Origin: an uncultured Bacteroidaceae bacterium
Lineage (GTDB): Bacteria > Bacteroidota > Bacteroidia > Bacteroidales > Bacteroidaceae
Assembly: GCA_905233285.1 (NCBI GenBank)
Contig: CAJODY010000001.1
Location: forward strand, 1-64,000
Length of the DNA stretch: 64,000 nt
Direction: 5' to 3'
Part shown: piece after piece, positions 32,820 through 42,825 of the stretch
Numbering within the stretch: the stretch's first letter is position 1
Layout of the letters: the number at the start of each line of letters is the position of its first letter
The notes under the pieces: model-generated
What the model saw: the letters and a program-made list of their open reading frames with translations, nothing else
Databases searched by the model: none
Told to the model about the DNA's origin: nothing
Program-made: the position numbers and the translations under genes

Positions 32820-35444
32820 TTACTTCACTATTATCTTCTTGCCATTCTGGATGTAGACTCCACCTTTCTTTAGCTCACTCAGCCTACGGCCCTGCAGGTC
32901 ATAGAAGGTGGGATCCTTGTACTGAGGGGTATGATTAATGGTTTGAACTCCTGTAGCAGCACTGCTTACGGCTACGCCAAAGCGCTGTGTCCATTGGGTC
33001 TCACCATCGTCGACAGTTACATTGACATAGCCAAAACCAGCATTCTGACCCGCAACGACATTCAGTTCTGAACCATTGATAGCAGTTGTAAACAAACTGC
33101 TCTCAGCAGTCACTGTATAAGCTGGAGTAACTTTGTCATAATTAGCGTTCTGTCCATAAAAACCGGTAAAGTATGGCTTCACGTCCATTGTGCCTGTGGC
33201 ACCGTGTCCTACTATCACATACGGATGGGCCATGAATTCAAGATAGTCTTCCAACAGCGTCCAGCCATCATGGTCTGGGTCATCGTTTTGGTTTGCCACA
33301 CTAGCATTGCTGCCAACCATCTGTTCCCACCAGTCAGGCATACCGTCTTGGTCAGCATCCCAATTGGCATCACGATGTTCCTCAGGATAGTTCTCCCAGC
33401 CACCAGCATCGTCCTCGTGGTCTATCTCACCCTTGATACCCGAACGACTACCTATATAGGTCCACGTACCCTTCAGCGTCTCCTGGATGTTACGCAGATG
33501 ATGATCGTCACGCATGGGCATCGTGGCACCCGCATCGCTGGTTACAATCTTGAAGGCTTCCTTGGCAGAATGGATGGTAGCATAGGACGTAAAGAACGGA
33601 GCGTCGTACCACGTCAACTCAGGTTCAGGACCCGTAGCCCTATAGGTTTCTCCCTTTTTGTCTTCAGTCAGCGTATGGTTCTTATTTTCACGGATATTAC
33701 CACTGACATAGGCAAACTGTGAGCGATGGTCAAAGTCTTCGTTCTGGGCAGTAAACAGGTACTTGTTTGACGAGGCCTCACCCATTTTATAATAGTTGTT
33801 GACGAACTGCATCAGACGGGCACCACCATCAGTAGTACGCCCGCCCCAGTTGTAGCACACGTTATTGAACATATCCAACTCGCCAGCAGCATTGCCTGCA
33901 CCATCGAGTCCACCACCCATCGACCAGTTGCGTCCCTGACAGTTAACCAACAAATTATGGCTGAATGTGCCCACGCTACCACCGATTGTAGCGGCAAAGC
34001 CGTGATTCTTGCCATCTTCGTAGTTCTTATGCCCCGTAATACCCAGGGCCTCAGTAATCATCGAGTATTGGAAGGTGATATTTTTGGCTCCACGACTGGA
34101 GAATGTCTCGTCACTGCCCCATGCCGCTGTGGTGTGGTCGAGAATCGTATGGTCATTACCTGCACCCAACGCATTGCCAGTATTCTCACCATAGACACCC
34201 AATCCTCGTTTGAAACGCATGTGGCGACAAATTACATCCGAGCCCAGTCCTATGTTCGAAGCTTTGATGCAGACGCCCTTGCCTGGTGCCGTCTGTCCGG
34301 CTATGGTGATGTTAGACTTGGTGAAGTGCGCGTTAAAGTCCAGTTCTATGATACCACTCACGTCGAACACAACATAGTGGGGGGCATCAATATCCATCAG
34401 ACCATAGAGTAGTGTACCAGGCTCCCTTCCACCGCTGAGGCTGGTGACGTGATAGACAATGCCCCCTCGTCCACCATTGGCATAACGTCCATAGCCCTCA
34501 GCACCAGGAAATGCCAGTTGACGGGGCTTGAAACTCCACACATTACCCTTATGTACGGTACCATTGTCGTCCACCTCGTCAACACGCCAGTAGTAGGTCT
34601 GCAGAGAGTACAGCCCTGTCTTGGTGTATTCCGTAGCAGCGCCCTCGTATTCATAATTGGTAGAGGTGGCAACGTCGTTCTCGTCAGTACCCAATACGAG
34701 TTTGTGCTTGGTAATGCCCTCGGGAGCCTTCCATGAGAAATGGACAGTACCATCGTCTGTACCCGCATGAAAGTCCATGTGAGCAGGTTGCGGATCAGTG
34801 GCGGCAATAGCAGCCACGTCAAACTCCAAGCCACAAATCAACATTCGTGTACTGGTATAACTCTCCCCCTCCTTTAGGCGAGTAGTATAGGTAACGACAA
34901 CAGGCTGTCCCTCAGTGGCTGTAAAGCTGACAAACGACTGCCCAGCCTCGTTCACACTCCGTGCCGACGAGGTCATCTTCTGGTCTGTGGCGACTACCTG
35001 TCCGTTTACGCTGACATCAAAGTCGGGCTGTACCTGATTCTTGTCCGAATTGTTATGGTAGGCCCTTAGGGTATGCTCTCCTGGTGTCAGCCCCTCAATG
35101 GTCAGGGTCAGCGAGGTCGACTTGTCATTAATAACGGTCAAGTTGCCATTCTCCAGATTAGTCACCAGCACATGCTCGCCAATCAGCTTTAGCTTATTGG
35201 TTTCCACATCCTGCTTGCTCCAGTTGCTGCCCAACGATGTGGCAGCTCCACCTGGTGTCAGCGTGATGGTAACACCATTGTCAAAGGTCTTGCTGTCTGA
35301 TGCTACTCGCCCTACTTCCCATGAGGTGAACCCCACCTCGGTATGCTTGTCTGGATTCGCCTTACCAGGAAAGTCGAAGTCAATCTTCTGTGCCAACAGC
35401 GTGGTTGAACAGATGAGACCGAATGATATCAGTATCTTTCTCAT
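32820..35444 (-). CDS. secreted multidomain PL1-like pectate lyase
   Basis: An 874-aa exported protein. Residues ~20-210 form a malectin-like sandwich (DFPGKANPDKHTEVGFTSWE). Residues ~215-305 resemble a fibronectin type III domain (FSWKAPEGITKHKLVLGTDEND). Residues ~310-700 are a PL1-type beta-helix starting FPGAEGYGRYANGGRGGIVYHVTSL with NITIAGQTAPGKGV and FSHNLLVNCQGRNW. A calcium-type repeat (DADQDGMPDWWEQMVG) and the shared tail FYDLQGRRLSELKKGGVYIQNGKK follow. The SRSPR motif of the neighbouring lyases is changed to NCQGRN, so activity may differ. It lies 8 nt after the PL1-CE8 gene. Confidence 0.85.
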   Translation of the reverse strand: MRKILISFGLICSTTLLAQKIDFDFPGKANPDKHTEVGFTSWEVGRVASDSKTFDNGVTITLTPGGAATSLGSNWSKQDVETNKLKLIGEHVLVTNLENGNLTVINDKSTSLTLTIEGLTPGEHTLRAYHNNSDKNQVQPDFDVSVNGQVVATDQKMTSSARSVNEAGQSFVSFTATEGQPVVVTYTTRLKEGESYTSTRMLICGLEFDVAAIAATDPQPAHMDFHAGTDDGTVHFSWKAPEGITKHKLVLGTDENDVATSTNYEYEGAATEYTKTGLYSLQTYYWRVDEVDDNGTVHKGNVWSFKPRQLAFPGAEGYGRYANGGRGGIVYHVTSLSGGREPGTLLYGLMDIDAPHYVVFDVSGIIELDFNAHFTKSNITIAGQTAPGKGVCIKASNIGLGSDVICRHMRFKRGLGVYGENTGNALGAGNDHTILDHTTAAWGSDETFSSRGAKNITFQYSMITEALGITGHKNYEDGKNHGFAATIGGSVGTFSHNLLVNCQGRNWSMGGGLDGAGNAAGELDMFNNVCYNWGGRTTDGGARLMQFVNNYYKMGEASSNKYLFTAQNEDFDHRSQFAYVSGNIRENKNHTLTEDKKGETYRATGPEPELTWYDAPFFTSYATIHSAKEAFKIVTSDAGATMPMRDDHHLRNIQETLKGTWTYIGSRSGIKGEIDHEDDAGGWENYPEEHRDANWDADQDGMPDWWEQMVGSNASVANQNDDPDHDGWTLLEDYLEFMAHPYVIVGHGATGTMDVKPYFTGFYGQNANYDKVTPAYTVTAESSLFTTAINGSELNVVAGQNAGFGYVNVTVDDGETQWTQRFGVAVSSAATGVQTINHTPQYKDPTFYDLQGRRLSELKKGGVYIQNGKKIIVK

Positions 35445-35452
35445 CTCTTTCT

Positions 35453-38400
35453 TTATTTGCAGACAACTTTTGTGGTGCGTGTCGTACCATCCGACAGTGT
35501 TTCACGAATCACGTTTATTCCATGCTGCAAACGCGACACTTGGCGTCCGTCGGGCGTGAAGTACTCGCGACGAACGACTGGGGCAGAGGCGGTGGGTAGC
35601 GCAATGCCTGACGGGCTGCCTGAAGATGCCATTTCGCCACAAACGCCATACGCACTGATGGCCTGCACGGTGACATGACTGCCTGTAGCAGAGGTATTGG
35701 TGGTGATGGTAGCCACATCGTCGGCCACAACCAGATACGACTGGGCAAAGCCTGTAGGATCGCTCCACGACACCGTATTACCATTAACGCTGAGCGTGGG
35801 GGCTGGCAGAATGAAGCCCTGCCAGTCGGCATCCCAGCCATCTGATCCACGCAACATATAGTCGAGTTGATAGCTATTCACTTCGACAGGTGTCAACACG
35901 GCCTTGCTGGCCTTGGTGGTTCCTGCTTCATTCTTGAACGAAGTCTTGCGCTGACTCAGGTCAACAACATTGCCACTGGCATCCATCGTGTTATATTCAG
36001 CCATCTGCGAGGGCAGTCCATCCATATCGTTCCAACCCTGAGCGGTGATGCTGACACCGCTAGTCAGCTGGGTGTTGATGAAGGCTACCTTAGGCGTATT
36101 GCCCCAAGGGCGTCCCAATGCAGTAGTAGAGCCCGACTGGGCAGCGGTAATGGTAGCATTGCGGAACACATAGCCATAGTTGGGAGAGATATGGTCTGGA
36201 GCCACTATGACGTTCGAGGTACGCAGAACATGCAGGGTAACATCGTCGAAGAAGGCCTCGCCAGCACCATAAATAAAGTCGGTAGTACCAGTAACCTTGC
36301 TATTACGCACCAGATGGCGATGTCCGTCCTTACCCGTACGATAGGTGTCCTGCCAACCTTCTAGATTACAGTTGGTTATGATGATGCGGTCTGCCTTGGT
36401 ATAGAGTGCCAGTGCCTGACCTTCATTGGTACGTGTGTTGCGGATAGTCAGATTGTCGAACGAAGCATCATTGGCTGTCACATTGATGGTTGAGGTATTA
36501 TCAACGTTACCCTCAGCAGCTATCTTATTCCACGAGATAATGGTATTGTCGCGCGACTGACCCATCAGGTGGACATTCTGGCGATTAATCTGAACATGAC
36601 CTTCGTAAGTACCTTTCTTTATAAATATATAATAAGGTGTAGCGTCGCTGGGAGCAGCATCAATGGCTGCCTGGATAGTCTGATAGGTCTCACCCTCGCC
36701 CACAACGGCATTGAAGGAAGTAAAGGTGCCGCCACCGGGCTGATGCTTGGTGTAGAGTTTGGCGTCAATTTGTCCGTCAGCCACACCATTGAGGAACAGC
36801 TCCAAATTGCTGTATCCGCTGGCAGTCAGCTTCATGCCATCACTGGCATCATTGAGGTTCAAGCCCACAGAGGTTTCGTAAGCGTCGGGCAGTCCGTCGC
36901 CATCGGTATCGACTACAGCGCAGTCGGTGTCGTCCATCTGGAGACGGGGATAGCAGGTGACATCGATTTCCTTATTATCTGAGGCATTGTCGCCTTCGTA
37001 AAGTGCTGCAAAGTCGTCGTGCGACTGAAGCGTAATGTCGTAGGGCGAGTCGATGATGCCCAACTTGGCACCACGGGCACCTCCGAACTGTGGGTCGATG
37101 GTGCCAGCAGCCTCAGCGAGAATGCGTGCGTCGACCTCGTCATAGCGTGGCAGCGAGGCACCAGCCTGACTAGTGACTTTCTTAAAGGCCTCATCAGCTG
37201 TCTCGTAAGTGGTATAAGTGAGTTCTCCTGCAACGGGCTCTGTGAGCAGTGCCTTGTCTGCCAATGCCTGCGAGGGTGAGAGTGACCAGAAGTTCATGGC
37301 TCGTGAGGAATTGTTGCTGACAAAGCCATAGAAGTTGTCATCGTTGACCTTCTGCAACTCCTCGTCCTTCCAGATATTGGCTGATGGAGCCCATTTGCTG
37401 CTCAGTTCAAACTTGTTTCCTTTCAGATACCACTGTCCCACATCATTGATGGTGCCTCCACTGGCAGAACACCAGTAACGACGACTGCCTGTAGCATTCT
37501 TGGTGGCAGGACCTGGACGATAGTAGTTGTTAATCATGTAGATGCGGTCGTAATCTGTTTCGCCACCAGCAGAATTCTCACCACCATAGATAGCATTCAC
37601 GCTACCCCAGTTGTAGATGACATTATTGGTAAACTCATTGACTGCCTGCCTATCATGGTTCTCTGTACGTACACCATTAAAGCGTGGCGAACGGCTGTTG
37701 TTATGGGCAAACAGACAGTGGTGCATCGTGCTGCGTTTTCCACCCCACTGGGCTCCGTAAGAACGATTACCCTTGTTGTTACGTGAGTCATACAATCCCT
37801 CGGAGAATATGCACCACTGGGTAGTGGTATTGTTGTTGTCATAGAGGGTGATGTTCTCCTCCATCGACCAGCTAAAGGAGCAATGGTCAAGGACGATGTT
37901 CTCCACATTTTCCACACCCAAGGGCGACATACTGTTTTTAGGCAGATCGCCAGCACGGAAACGGATGTGGCGGATGATGATGTTAGAGCCCAGCTTCACC
38001 CTATAGCCTGCCAGACAGATACCACCGCCAGGAGCCGTCTGACCAGCAATCGTGGTATTCGACCTGACGTCCACATTCCTGGTCAGGAAAATGGTGCCAG
38101 CGACCTTGAAGAGTACTGTACGAGGGGTGTCGTCGCCAGTTGACACTGCCCAACGGAAGGTACCCTCCTCGCCAGTATCATCGAGACGGGTGACGTAATA
38201 GACCTTCGATCCACGACTGTCAAACATGCGTCCGCCCGTCGTAAAGCGGCCCCAACCCTCACAGCCTGGGAACGCGACGAGGTCGGGATTATAGTTTGGC
38301 AACTTCGAGAAGACAGCATAGACTGTACAATCCTCCTTCAGTGTGAACTGATAGGTAGACGATGTAGACAACGTCGTGCCATTGCCGTCCTCCCAACGGT

Positions 38401-38884
38401 CGAACTGATGCCCTATGGCTGCGGTAGCCTTCAATGTCACGTTGGTGTCATAATTGAATTTATAGCCTCCCTCGACAGGAGTGCCTTCAGGGCTGACACT
38501 CACAGTTCCCATGCCTTCGCAACCCGGCTTAATGAAACCCAATACGGTGTTTGCTGGTTGCTCCTTGAACTGAGCCGTAATGGTGACATCGGCATTCAGC
38601 GTGAACTTGTGAGGATTCTCAGTAGACACTAGTTCGCCATTGATATACCACCCTTCGAAAGAGTAGCCTGCAGAAGCTGTGGCAGTAATATTACCCGTCT
38701 GTGTACCAGTCAACACCTTCGCACTAGTGGGGTTGACGGTTCCTGCCCCCTCAGGAGCAACAACAAACGTGGCCGTTACATACGTGAAAGCCTGTATGCC
38801 CGGGATGACTGTCAGTGCGGAGACGACAGTACACACCAGAAAAAAAGTCAATAAAGTTACAATCTGTTTCTTCATATCACTCAT
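35453..38884 (-). CDS. secreted PL1 pectate lyase-CE8 pectin methylesterase fusion
   Basis: A 1143-aa bifunctional pectin enzyme. After the signal there are two repeat domains of the InlB/Bacterial-repeat type (GYSFEGWYINGELVSTENPH, residues ~40-195). The PL1 beta-helix at ~200-640 starts FPGCEGWGRFTTGGRMFD and contains HHCLFAHNNSRSPRFNG. A calcium-type repeat (DTDGDGLPDAYETSVGLN) leads to a CE8 methylesterase at ~735-1020 (YQTIQAAIDAAPSD, GTTDFIYGAGEAFFDD, then the late LGRPW). Methyl-ester removal makes pectin cleavable by the lyase, so the fusion couples both steps. It is first in the four-gene pectin operon. The track start is two residues before MKKQIV. Confidence 0.9.
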   Translation of the reverse strand: MSDMKKQIVTLLTFFLVCTVVSALTVIPGIQAFTYVTATFVVAPEGAGTVNPTSAKVLTGTQTGNITATASAGYSFEGWYINGELVSTENPHKFTLNADVTITAQFKEQPANTVLGFIKPGCEGMGTVSVSPEGTPVEGGYKFNYDTNVTLKATAAIGHQFDRWEDGNGTTLSTSSTYQFTLKEDCTVYAVFSKLPNYNPDLVAFPGCEGWGRFTTGGRMFDSRGSKVYYVTRLDDTGEEGTFRWAVSTGDDTPRTVLFKVAGTIFLTRNVDVRSNTTIAGQTAPGGGICLAGYRVKLGSNIIIRHIRFRAGDLPKNSMSPLGVENVENIVLDHCSFSWSMEENITLYDNNNTTTQWCIFSEGLYDSRNNKGNRSYGAQWGGKRSTMHHCLFAHNNSRSPRFNGVRTENHDRQAVNEFTNNVIYNWGSVNAIYGGENSAGGETDYDRIYMINNYYRPGPATKNATGSRRYWCSASGGTINDVGQWYLKGNKFELSSKWAPSANIWKDEELQKVNDDNFYGFVSNNSSRAMNFWSLSPSQALADKALLTEPVAGELTYTTYETADEAFKKVTSQAGASLPRYDEVDARILAEAAGTIDPQFGGARGAKLGIIDSPYDITLQSHDDFAALYEGDNASDNKEIDVTCYPRLQMDDTDCAVVDTDGDGLPDAYETSVGLNLNDASDGMKLTASGYSNLELFLNGVADGQIDAKLYTKHQPGGGTFTSFNAVVGEGETYQTIQAAIDAAPSDATPYYIFIKKGTYEGHVQINRQNVHLMGQSRDNTIISWNKIAAEGNVDNTSTINVTANDASFDNLTIRNTRTNEGQALALYTKADRIIITNCNLEGWQDTYRTGKDGHRHLVRNSKVTGTTDFIYGAGEAFFDDVTLHVLRTSNVIVAPDHISPNYGYVFRNATITAAQSGSTTALGRPWGNTPKVAFINTQLTSGVSITAQGWNDMDGLPSQMAEYNTMDASGNVVDLSQRKTSFKNEAGTTKASKAVLTPVEVNSYQLDYMLRGSDGWDADWQGFILPAPTLSVNGNTVSWSDPTGFAQSYLVVADDVATITTNTSATGSHVTVQAISAYGVCGEMASSGSPSGIALPTASAPVVRREYFTPDGRQVSRLQHGINVIRETLSDGTTRTTKVVCK

Positions 38885-38945
38885 TACGTTTTGGTAGTTT
38901 TAATATATAGACGCACAAGTATTAGTTTTGTCCCCCATATTCACG

Positions 38946-38978
38946 ACAAAAAAAGGAGCCACCCCAAAAGGCAGCTCC
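38946..38978 (-). terminator. terminator between the secreted protein and the pectin operon
   Basis: On the minus strand GGAGCTGCC pairs with GGTGGCTCC (two G-U pairs) and is followed by seven T. It ends the 39002-40009 gene. Confidence 0.8.
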
Positions 38979-39001
38979 ACATGCTTTTTATTGAAAAAAC
39001 A

Positions 39002-40009
39002 TTACTTCTGAATTCTCTTATGACCATTCTGGATAACTACACCCTTGTAGTTCTCAGCAACCTTCTGACCAGCAAGGTTGTAACGAGGAGCATTGCTGTC
39101 AAGTTCAGCCTTCACATTGGCAATACCTGCAGAGCCTGCTGAAAAATAGAAGCCGTAGATACCAATCTGGCTCTTGGGGTTGAACAGCCAATAGGTCTTG
39201 CCTGCCTCCACATCGAAATCGATATAGCCAAGGACAGGACGGTTCTGGGTAACACCATTGGTGTGCTGCAGCACGAAGTCGTCAGCCATCTTACCAACGT
39301 TGAAATACTTCTCAGTGCCAGGAATCACATTGCCCTCCTCATCTTTCTGAGACTCATAAGCAAAACCAGTATTCTGGTAATAGATGCTTACATTAATATT
39401 AGCAGGAGCCATAGGTGTCAGGGTAGCTTCGTCTACGACATAAGTAGGATTGGTATTCTTGTTACCATAGATAGCTACACGAAGAGCACCGCTGGTAGTA
39501 GCAGCAAATTTGTAATATGCGCCCTTAGCAGGCATAGCTGTTGCTCCTGGCTCCCAAAAAGTGTCGTAAGCGCGGAACACCTCGTCACCATCAGAATTCA
39601 GTTCATAGAACTCCCAATGCTGGAAACCAGGATTGCCCTTCGGCATCAGATACTGGGCGAACTGTGGCGTGCAATCGTCAGTAATCAGAGCATCATTGCC
39701 ATCAACAGAGCCTTTCAGTTCCCAATAAACCTGTGTTTTTCCGTCTTCTACATCCTTCTTGCTCAAGCTGTTAGGAGTAGAGACACCTGTCATCGTGATA
39801 CCATCAACAGTGGCAGTAATCGTAGATGTCTTAATAGTCAAAGGAATACTTGTGTCAGGACCTTCGGCAGTACCGCCACCATAAACGCCTTCTGTCAGAT
39901 CCGTCTCGACAGCGGTAGCAAGGTCAAACTCAGCAGCCTTCCAGATAGACTGTGCCTGAACACTCATAGCTGCAACAGCTACGGAAATAAGAGTAAAGAT
40001 TTTCTTCAT
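39002..40009 (-). CDS. secreted protein of unknown function next to the pectin operon
   Basis: A 335-aa exported beta-rich protein (signal MKKIFTLISVAVAAMSVQAQS). No enzyme motif was recognised. The body (VYGGGTAEGPDTSIPLTIKTSTITATVDGI and later KTYWLFNPKSQIGIYGFYFSAG) has the look of carbohydrate-binding-like sandwiches found next to pectate lyases. It ends in the shared tail RYNLAGQKVAENYKGVVIQNGHKRIQK. Its own terminator separates it from the lyases, but orientation and position suggest the same regulon. A glycan-binding role is only a guess. Confidence 0.75.
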   Translation of the reverse strand: MKKIFTLISVAVAAMSVQAQSIWKAAEFDLATAVETDLTEGVYGGGTAEGPDTSIPLTIKTSTITATVDGITMTGVSTPNSLSKKDVEDGKTQVYWELKGSVDGNDALITDDCTPQFAQYLMPKGNPGFQHWEFYELNSDGDEVFRAYDTFWEPGATAMPAKGAYYKFAATTSGALRVAIYGNKNTNPTYVVDEATLTPMAPANINVSIYYQNTGFAYESQKDEEGNVIPGTEKYFNVGKMADDFVLQHTNGVTQNRPVLGYIDFDVEAGKTYWLFNPKSQIGIYGFYFSAGSAGIANVKAELDSNAPRYNLAGQKVAENYKGVVIQNGHKRIQK

Positions 40010-40113
40010 AATCGTTTTGTTTTAATTATTTGTTAGTAAATTTGTTTGTTTCGTAACGTTTTGCATGACAAATGCACGTACTTCGTTGCAAAAACTACCA
40101 AATATTTTTAGGA

Positions 40114-41529
40114 TTATTTTTCCTTTTTCAGTCGGAACGAGTTCTCAATGCTGTTCAACTCAGCCATAAAGGACTTGTCGACCTTCAGACGCTGCTCGAT
40201 GGCGCTACAGCTATGGATGACGGTAGAATGGTCGCGTCCGCCAATAAGTTGTCCGATGCGTCCAGCAGGCATATTGGTGTACTTCTGGGCCAGATACATA
40301 GACACCTGACGCACAATGACAATGTCGCGTTTGCGCGAACGGGTAAAGATGCTCTTCTGTTCGACGCCGTAGTGTCCACAAACCTTCTCCAAAATGTCAT
40401 CAATGGTCAACGGCTTGTTGTCCAACTTCACAGCACGCTGGATGATGCGCTGGGCCAGACGGATGTCGACATTGGAATTGTAAACCACCGAATAAGCCAG
40501 CAACGAATTGATGACACCCTCCAGATCGCGCACAGAGCCATTGGCTGTCTCAGCGATAAACTGAATAACGTCCTCGGGAATCTTCAAGCCATCACGACGA
40601 CACTTGGCATTCAGAATATCGATGCACAACTGCACGTTGGGCTGTTCGAGCTCGGCGATAAGTCCACAAGCGAAACGCGTCAGAAGACGATCCTTGACAC
40701 CCTGCAAGTCAACAGGAGGACGATCGGAAGCCAGAATAATCTGTTTGCCCAAACGGAACAGGTGGTCGAAGATATGGAAGAACGTGTCGAGCGTCTTCGT
40801 TGCTGTTGCCCACTCCTGGATGTCGTCGACTATCAGCACATCGATGCTCTGATAGAAACGAATGAAGTCGTTGACCGTATTCCTGCGGGTAGCATCCGTA
40901 AACTGCACCTGGAAGAGACGGGCAGATACATATAGTACGCGTCTGCGCGGGTACACCTCTTTACAACGTACGCCTATGGCATTGATAAGGTGCGTCTTGC
41001 CACAGCCCGAAGGACCATAGACAAAGAAGGGATTGAAGGTCGACTTGCCCGGATGCTCAGCGATGGAGATACCAACTGTACGCGGCAATTTGTTGGAATC
41101 ACCCTCGATAAAGCTCTGGAATGTCTTATGCAAGTCAAGCTGGGGATCCAGTTCCTGATGGGGCACCGCATCGAGCAATGTTGGCGACTTGTTAATGCCT
41201 TCGCGCTTCACGGGGACATCGATATCGACTGGTTCACTACCCGCCTCATCGATTGTCAACTTATGCTGCTGGTCGACAACAATACGGTAATTCAACTGCA
41301 CACTATTACCAAAACAACGACAGAGCCCTTTACTCAACAAGTTCACGTAGTGCTGCTCCAGATACTCATACACGTACCTGCTCGGCACCTGTACGAGGAG
41401 AGTCCGGCTGTCGTCGTCGTATTTCTCGAAGACGATAGGCGCGAACCAAGTTCTGAATTGCTGCTCCGTGACGTTGTCTTTTATGAATTGAAGGCAGTTG
41501 TCCCAAAGCGCCTTTGGATTATTTCCCAT
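40114..41529 (-). CDS. dnaA: chromosomal replication initiator protein DnaA
   Basis: A 471-aa initiator. Domain I is at ~1-90, followed by a variable linker. The AAA+ core includes Walker A GPSGCGKTH near residue 170 and Walker B VLIVDDIQ near 235. The C-terminal DNA-binding domain has the signature GGRDHSTVIHSC. It binds DnaA boxes in oriC and melts it. A good promoter lies 62 nt upstream, with a cluster of DnaA-box-like sites beyond it. Confidence 0.98.
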   Translation of the reverse strand: MGNNPKALWDNCLQFIKDNVTEQQFRTWFAPIVFEKYDDDSRTLLVQVPSRYVYEYLEQHYVNLLSKGLCRCFGNSVQLNYRIVVDQQHKLTIDEAGSEPVDIDVPVKREGINKSPTLLDAVPHQELDPQLDLHKTFQSFIEGDSNKLPRTVGISIAEHPGKSTFNPFFVYGPSGCGKTHLINAIGVRCKEVYPRRRVLYVSARLFQVQFTDATRRNTVNDFIRFYQSIDVLIVDDIQEWATATKTLDTFFHIFDHLFRLGKQIILASDRPPVDLQGVKDRLLTRFACGLIAELEQPNVQLCIDILNAKCRRDGLKIPEDVIQFIAETANGSVRDLEGVINSLLAYSVVYNSNVDIRLAQRIIQRAVKLDNKPLTIDDILEKVCGHYGVEQKSIFTRSRKRDIVIVRQVSMYLAQKYTNMPAGRIGQLIGGRDHSTVIHSCSAIEQRLKVDKSFMAELNSIENSFRLKKEK

Positions 41530-41590
41530 GCGGCGATCGTTGTTCTTTTAATAATTTACACTAATGTGCGGTTAATAATGATTTCGCTTG

Positions 41591-41622
41591 CAAAGTTCGC
41601 TATTATTTTTGAAATATGCAAA
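41591..41622 (-). promoter_or_regulatory. dnaA promoter
   Basis: TTTG (41619-41622), 20 nt, GAACTTTG (41591-41598) on the minus strand; the -7 box differs from consensus only in its first base. Confidence 0.65.
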
Positions 41623-41735
41623 TCTGTATTTTTAATCAACAATCTTTCAAAAGTGCGTAACTCGCTTGTTTTTCGTACTTTAGAATGATTAGGAATTTTT
41701 CTTAACAATTCGCCCTCTTGCAAATATTCAAGTTC

Positions 41736-41805
41736 TTAATCCACAACTACTTACACACTATCTGCACACCTCACAATCATTGTGCACAACAATCTTTTAT
41801 ACACG
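41736..41805. other. candidate oriC or DnaA-autoregulation region
   Basis: The 372-nt gap upstream of dnaA is AT-rich. It holds TAATCCACA (41737-41745), TTACACACT, TTGTGCACAA (palindromic, 41780-41789) and TTATACACG (41797-41805), each one to three changes from TTATCCACA. Clustered DnaA-box-like sites next to dnaA fit an origin or an autoregulatory site; neighbouring genes do not change direction here. Confidence 0.4.
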
Positions 41806-41901
41806 TCAGAAAGTATGAATTATCAAGCAGTTGCGAGGCATTGAGTTGAAAGTATTTCCAAACGCTCCTTATTTAGACAAAATAAATATAGAGAAGAATT
41901 T

Positions 41902-42804
41902 TTATTTATCTTTCTTACCGAAAATGGAGAAGTGGACGTAGCGTTTCGGATGGGCTTTCAGATCTATGAGCAGAGAATCGGCAGAAGCCATCGTTGCAGT
42001 CATGTTATTGTAAAGCGTTGCATCACGCATCAGCAGCCCCAAAGTACCCTCAGTACTATTTAGCTTACGTGTCATCTCGTTGACATTGGCCAGTGTCTGG
42101 TTAATGCTTGCTGTCATAGTAGCCACGTCGACAGCTGCCAGATTGCTGGTGAGCTGCTGGGTGTTATCGAGCACGCCATTGGCTTTATTCATCATGGTAG
42201 GCATCTCGCGATTGAGCGAAGCAGACAAAGAACGTAAATCGCGACTGGTGGCATTCAGATTGTCTGTCATCCCCTCCACGTTATGCAGGGTCTGACGCAA
42301 AGCAGGGTCTGCCAACAGAAGGTTCAGGCTGGTCATGATGCTGTCCAGCTTAGGCATCATAGCCTCTATGGCAGGAACCATTGCACCCAATTTTTTCATC
42401 ATGCCCTGTTCTTCACCACCCGTGATGGTATCGCCCATAGCAACCATATGGATAGGATCTTCGCCTAACACCAGATTGATTTTGATATTTCCCAACAAAT
42501 CGCTGGCAATTTCCGCATGCGAACCCTGAGGCAAGCGCATCTGTTTGTCAAGTCCCATCTCAGCCACAATCTTTCCCTGAGGATTGTAGTCATACTGAAT
42601 GCCCTTGATAACCCCCACCTTATAGCCATTGGCATAAACAGGGGTAGAAGCTGACACGCCACTGACATCGGTGAACGTCACGTAATAGGAATCGTCGCTG
42701 GAAAACACGGTAAGCCCCTTCAAGAACGTCAGACCGTAATAGAGCACGACAATGCCAAGAATGGCCACCAAGGCTATTTTAACCTCTTTTGAAAAGAACT
42801 TCAT
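41902..42804 (-). CDS. MlaD/MCE-family lipid-transport protein
   Basis: A 300-aa protein anchored by one N-terminal membrane helix (residues 8-28), then an MCE domain at ~38-115 (YYVTFTDVSGVSASTPVYANGYKVGVIKGIQ), and a long helical region with Asn/Thr/Met-rich sequence to 285. MlaD-type proteins form periplasmic hexamers that move phospholipids between membranes. The partner ATPase and permease genes are not in the window. It follows the amidase gene by 21 nt and is probably co-transcribed. Confidence 0.88.
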   Translation of the reverse strand: MKFFSKEVKIALVAILGIVVLYYGLTFLKGLTVFSSDDSYYVTFTDVSGVSASTPVYANGYKVGVIKGIQYDYNPQGKIVAEMGLDKQMRLPQGSHAEIASDLLGNIKINLVLGEDPIHMVAMGDTITGGEEQGMMKKLGAMVPAIEAMMPKLDSIMTSLNLLLADPALRQTLHNVEGMTDNLNATSRDLRSLSASLNREMPTMMNKANGVLDNTQQLTSNLAAVDVATMTASINQTLANVNEMTRKLNSTEGTLGLLMRDATLYNNMTATMASADSLLIDLKAHPKRYVHFSIFGKKDK

Positions 42805-42825
42805 ATCGAATAATATTTTTGTTTC

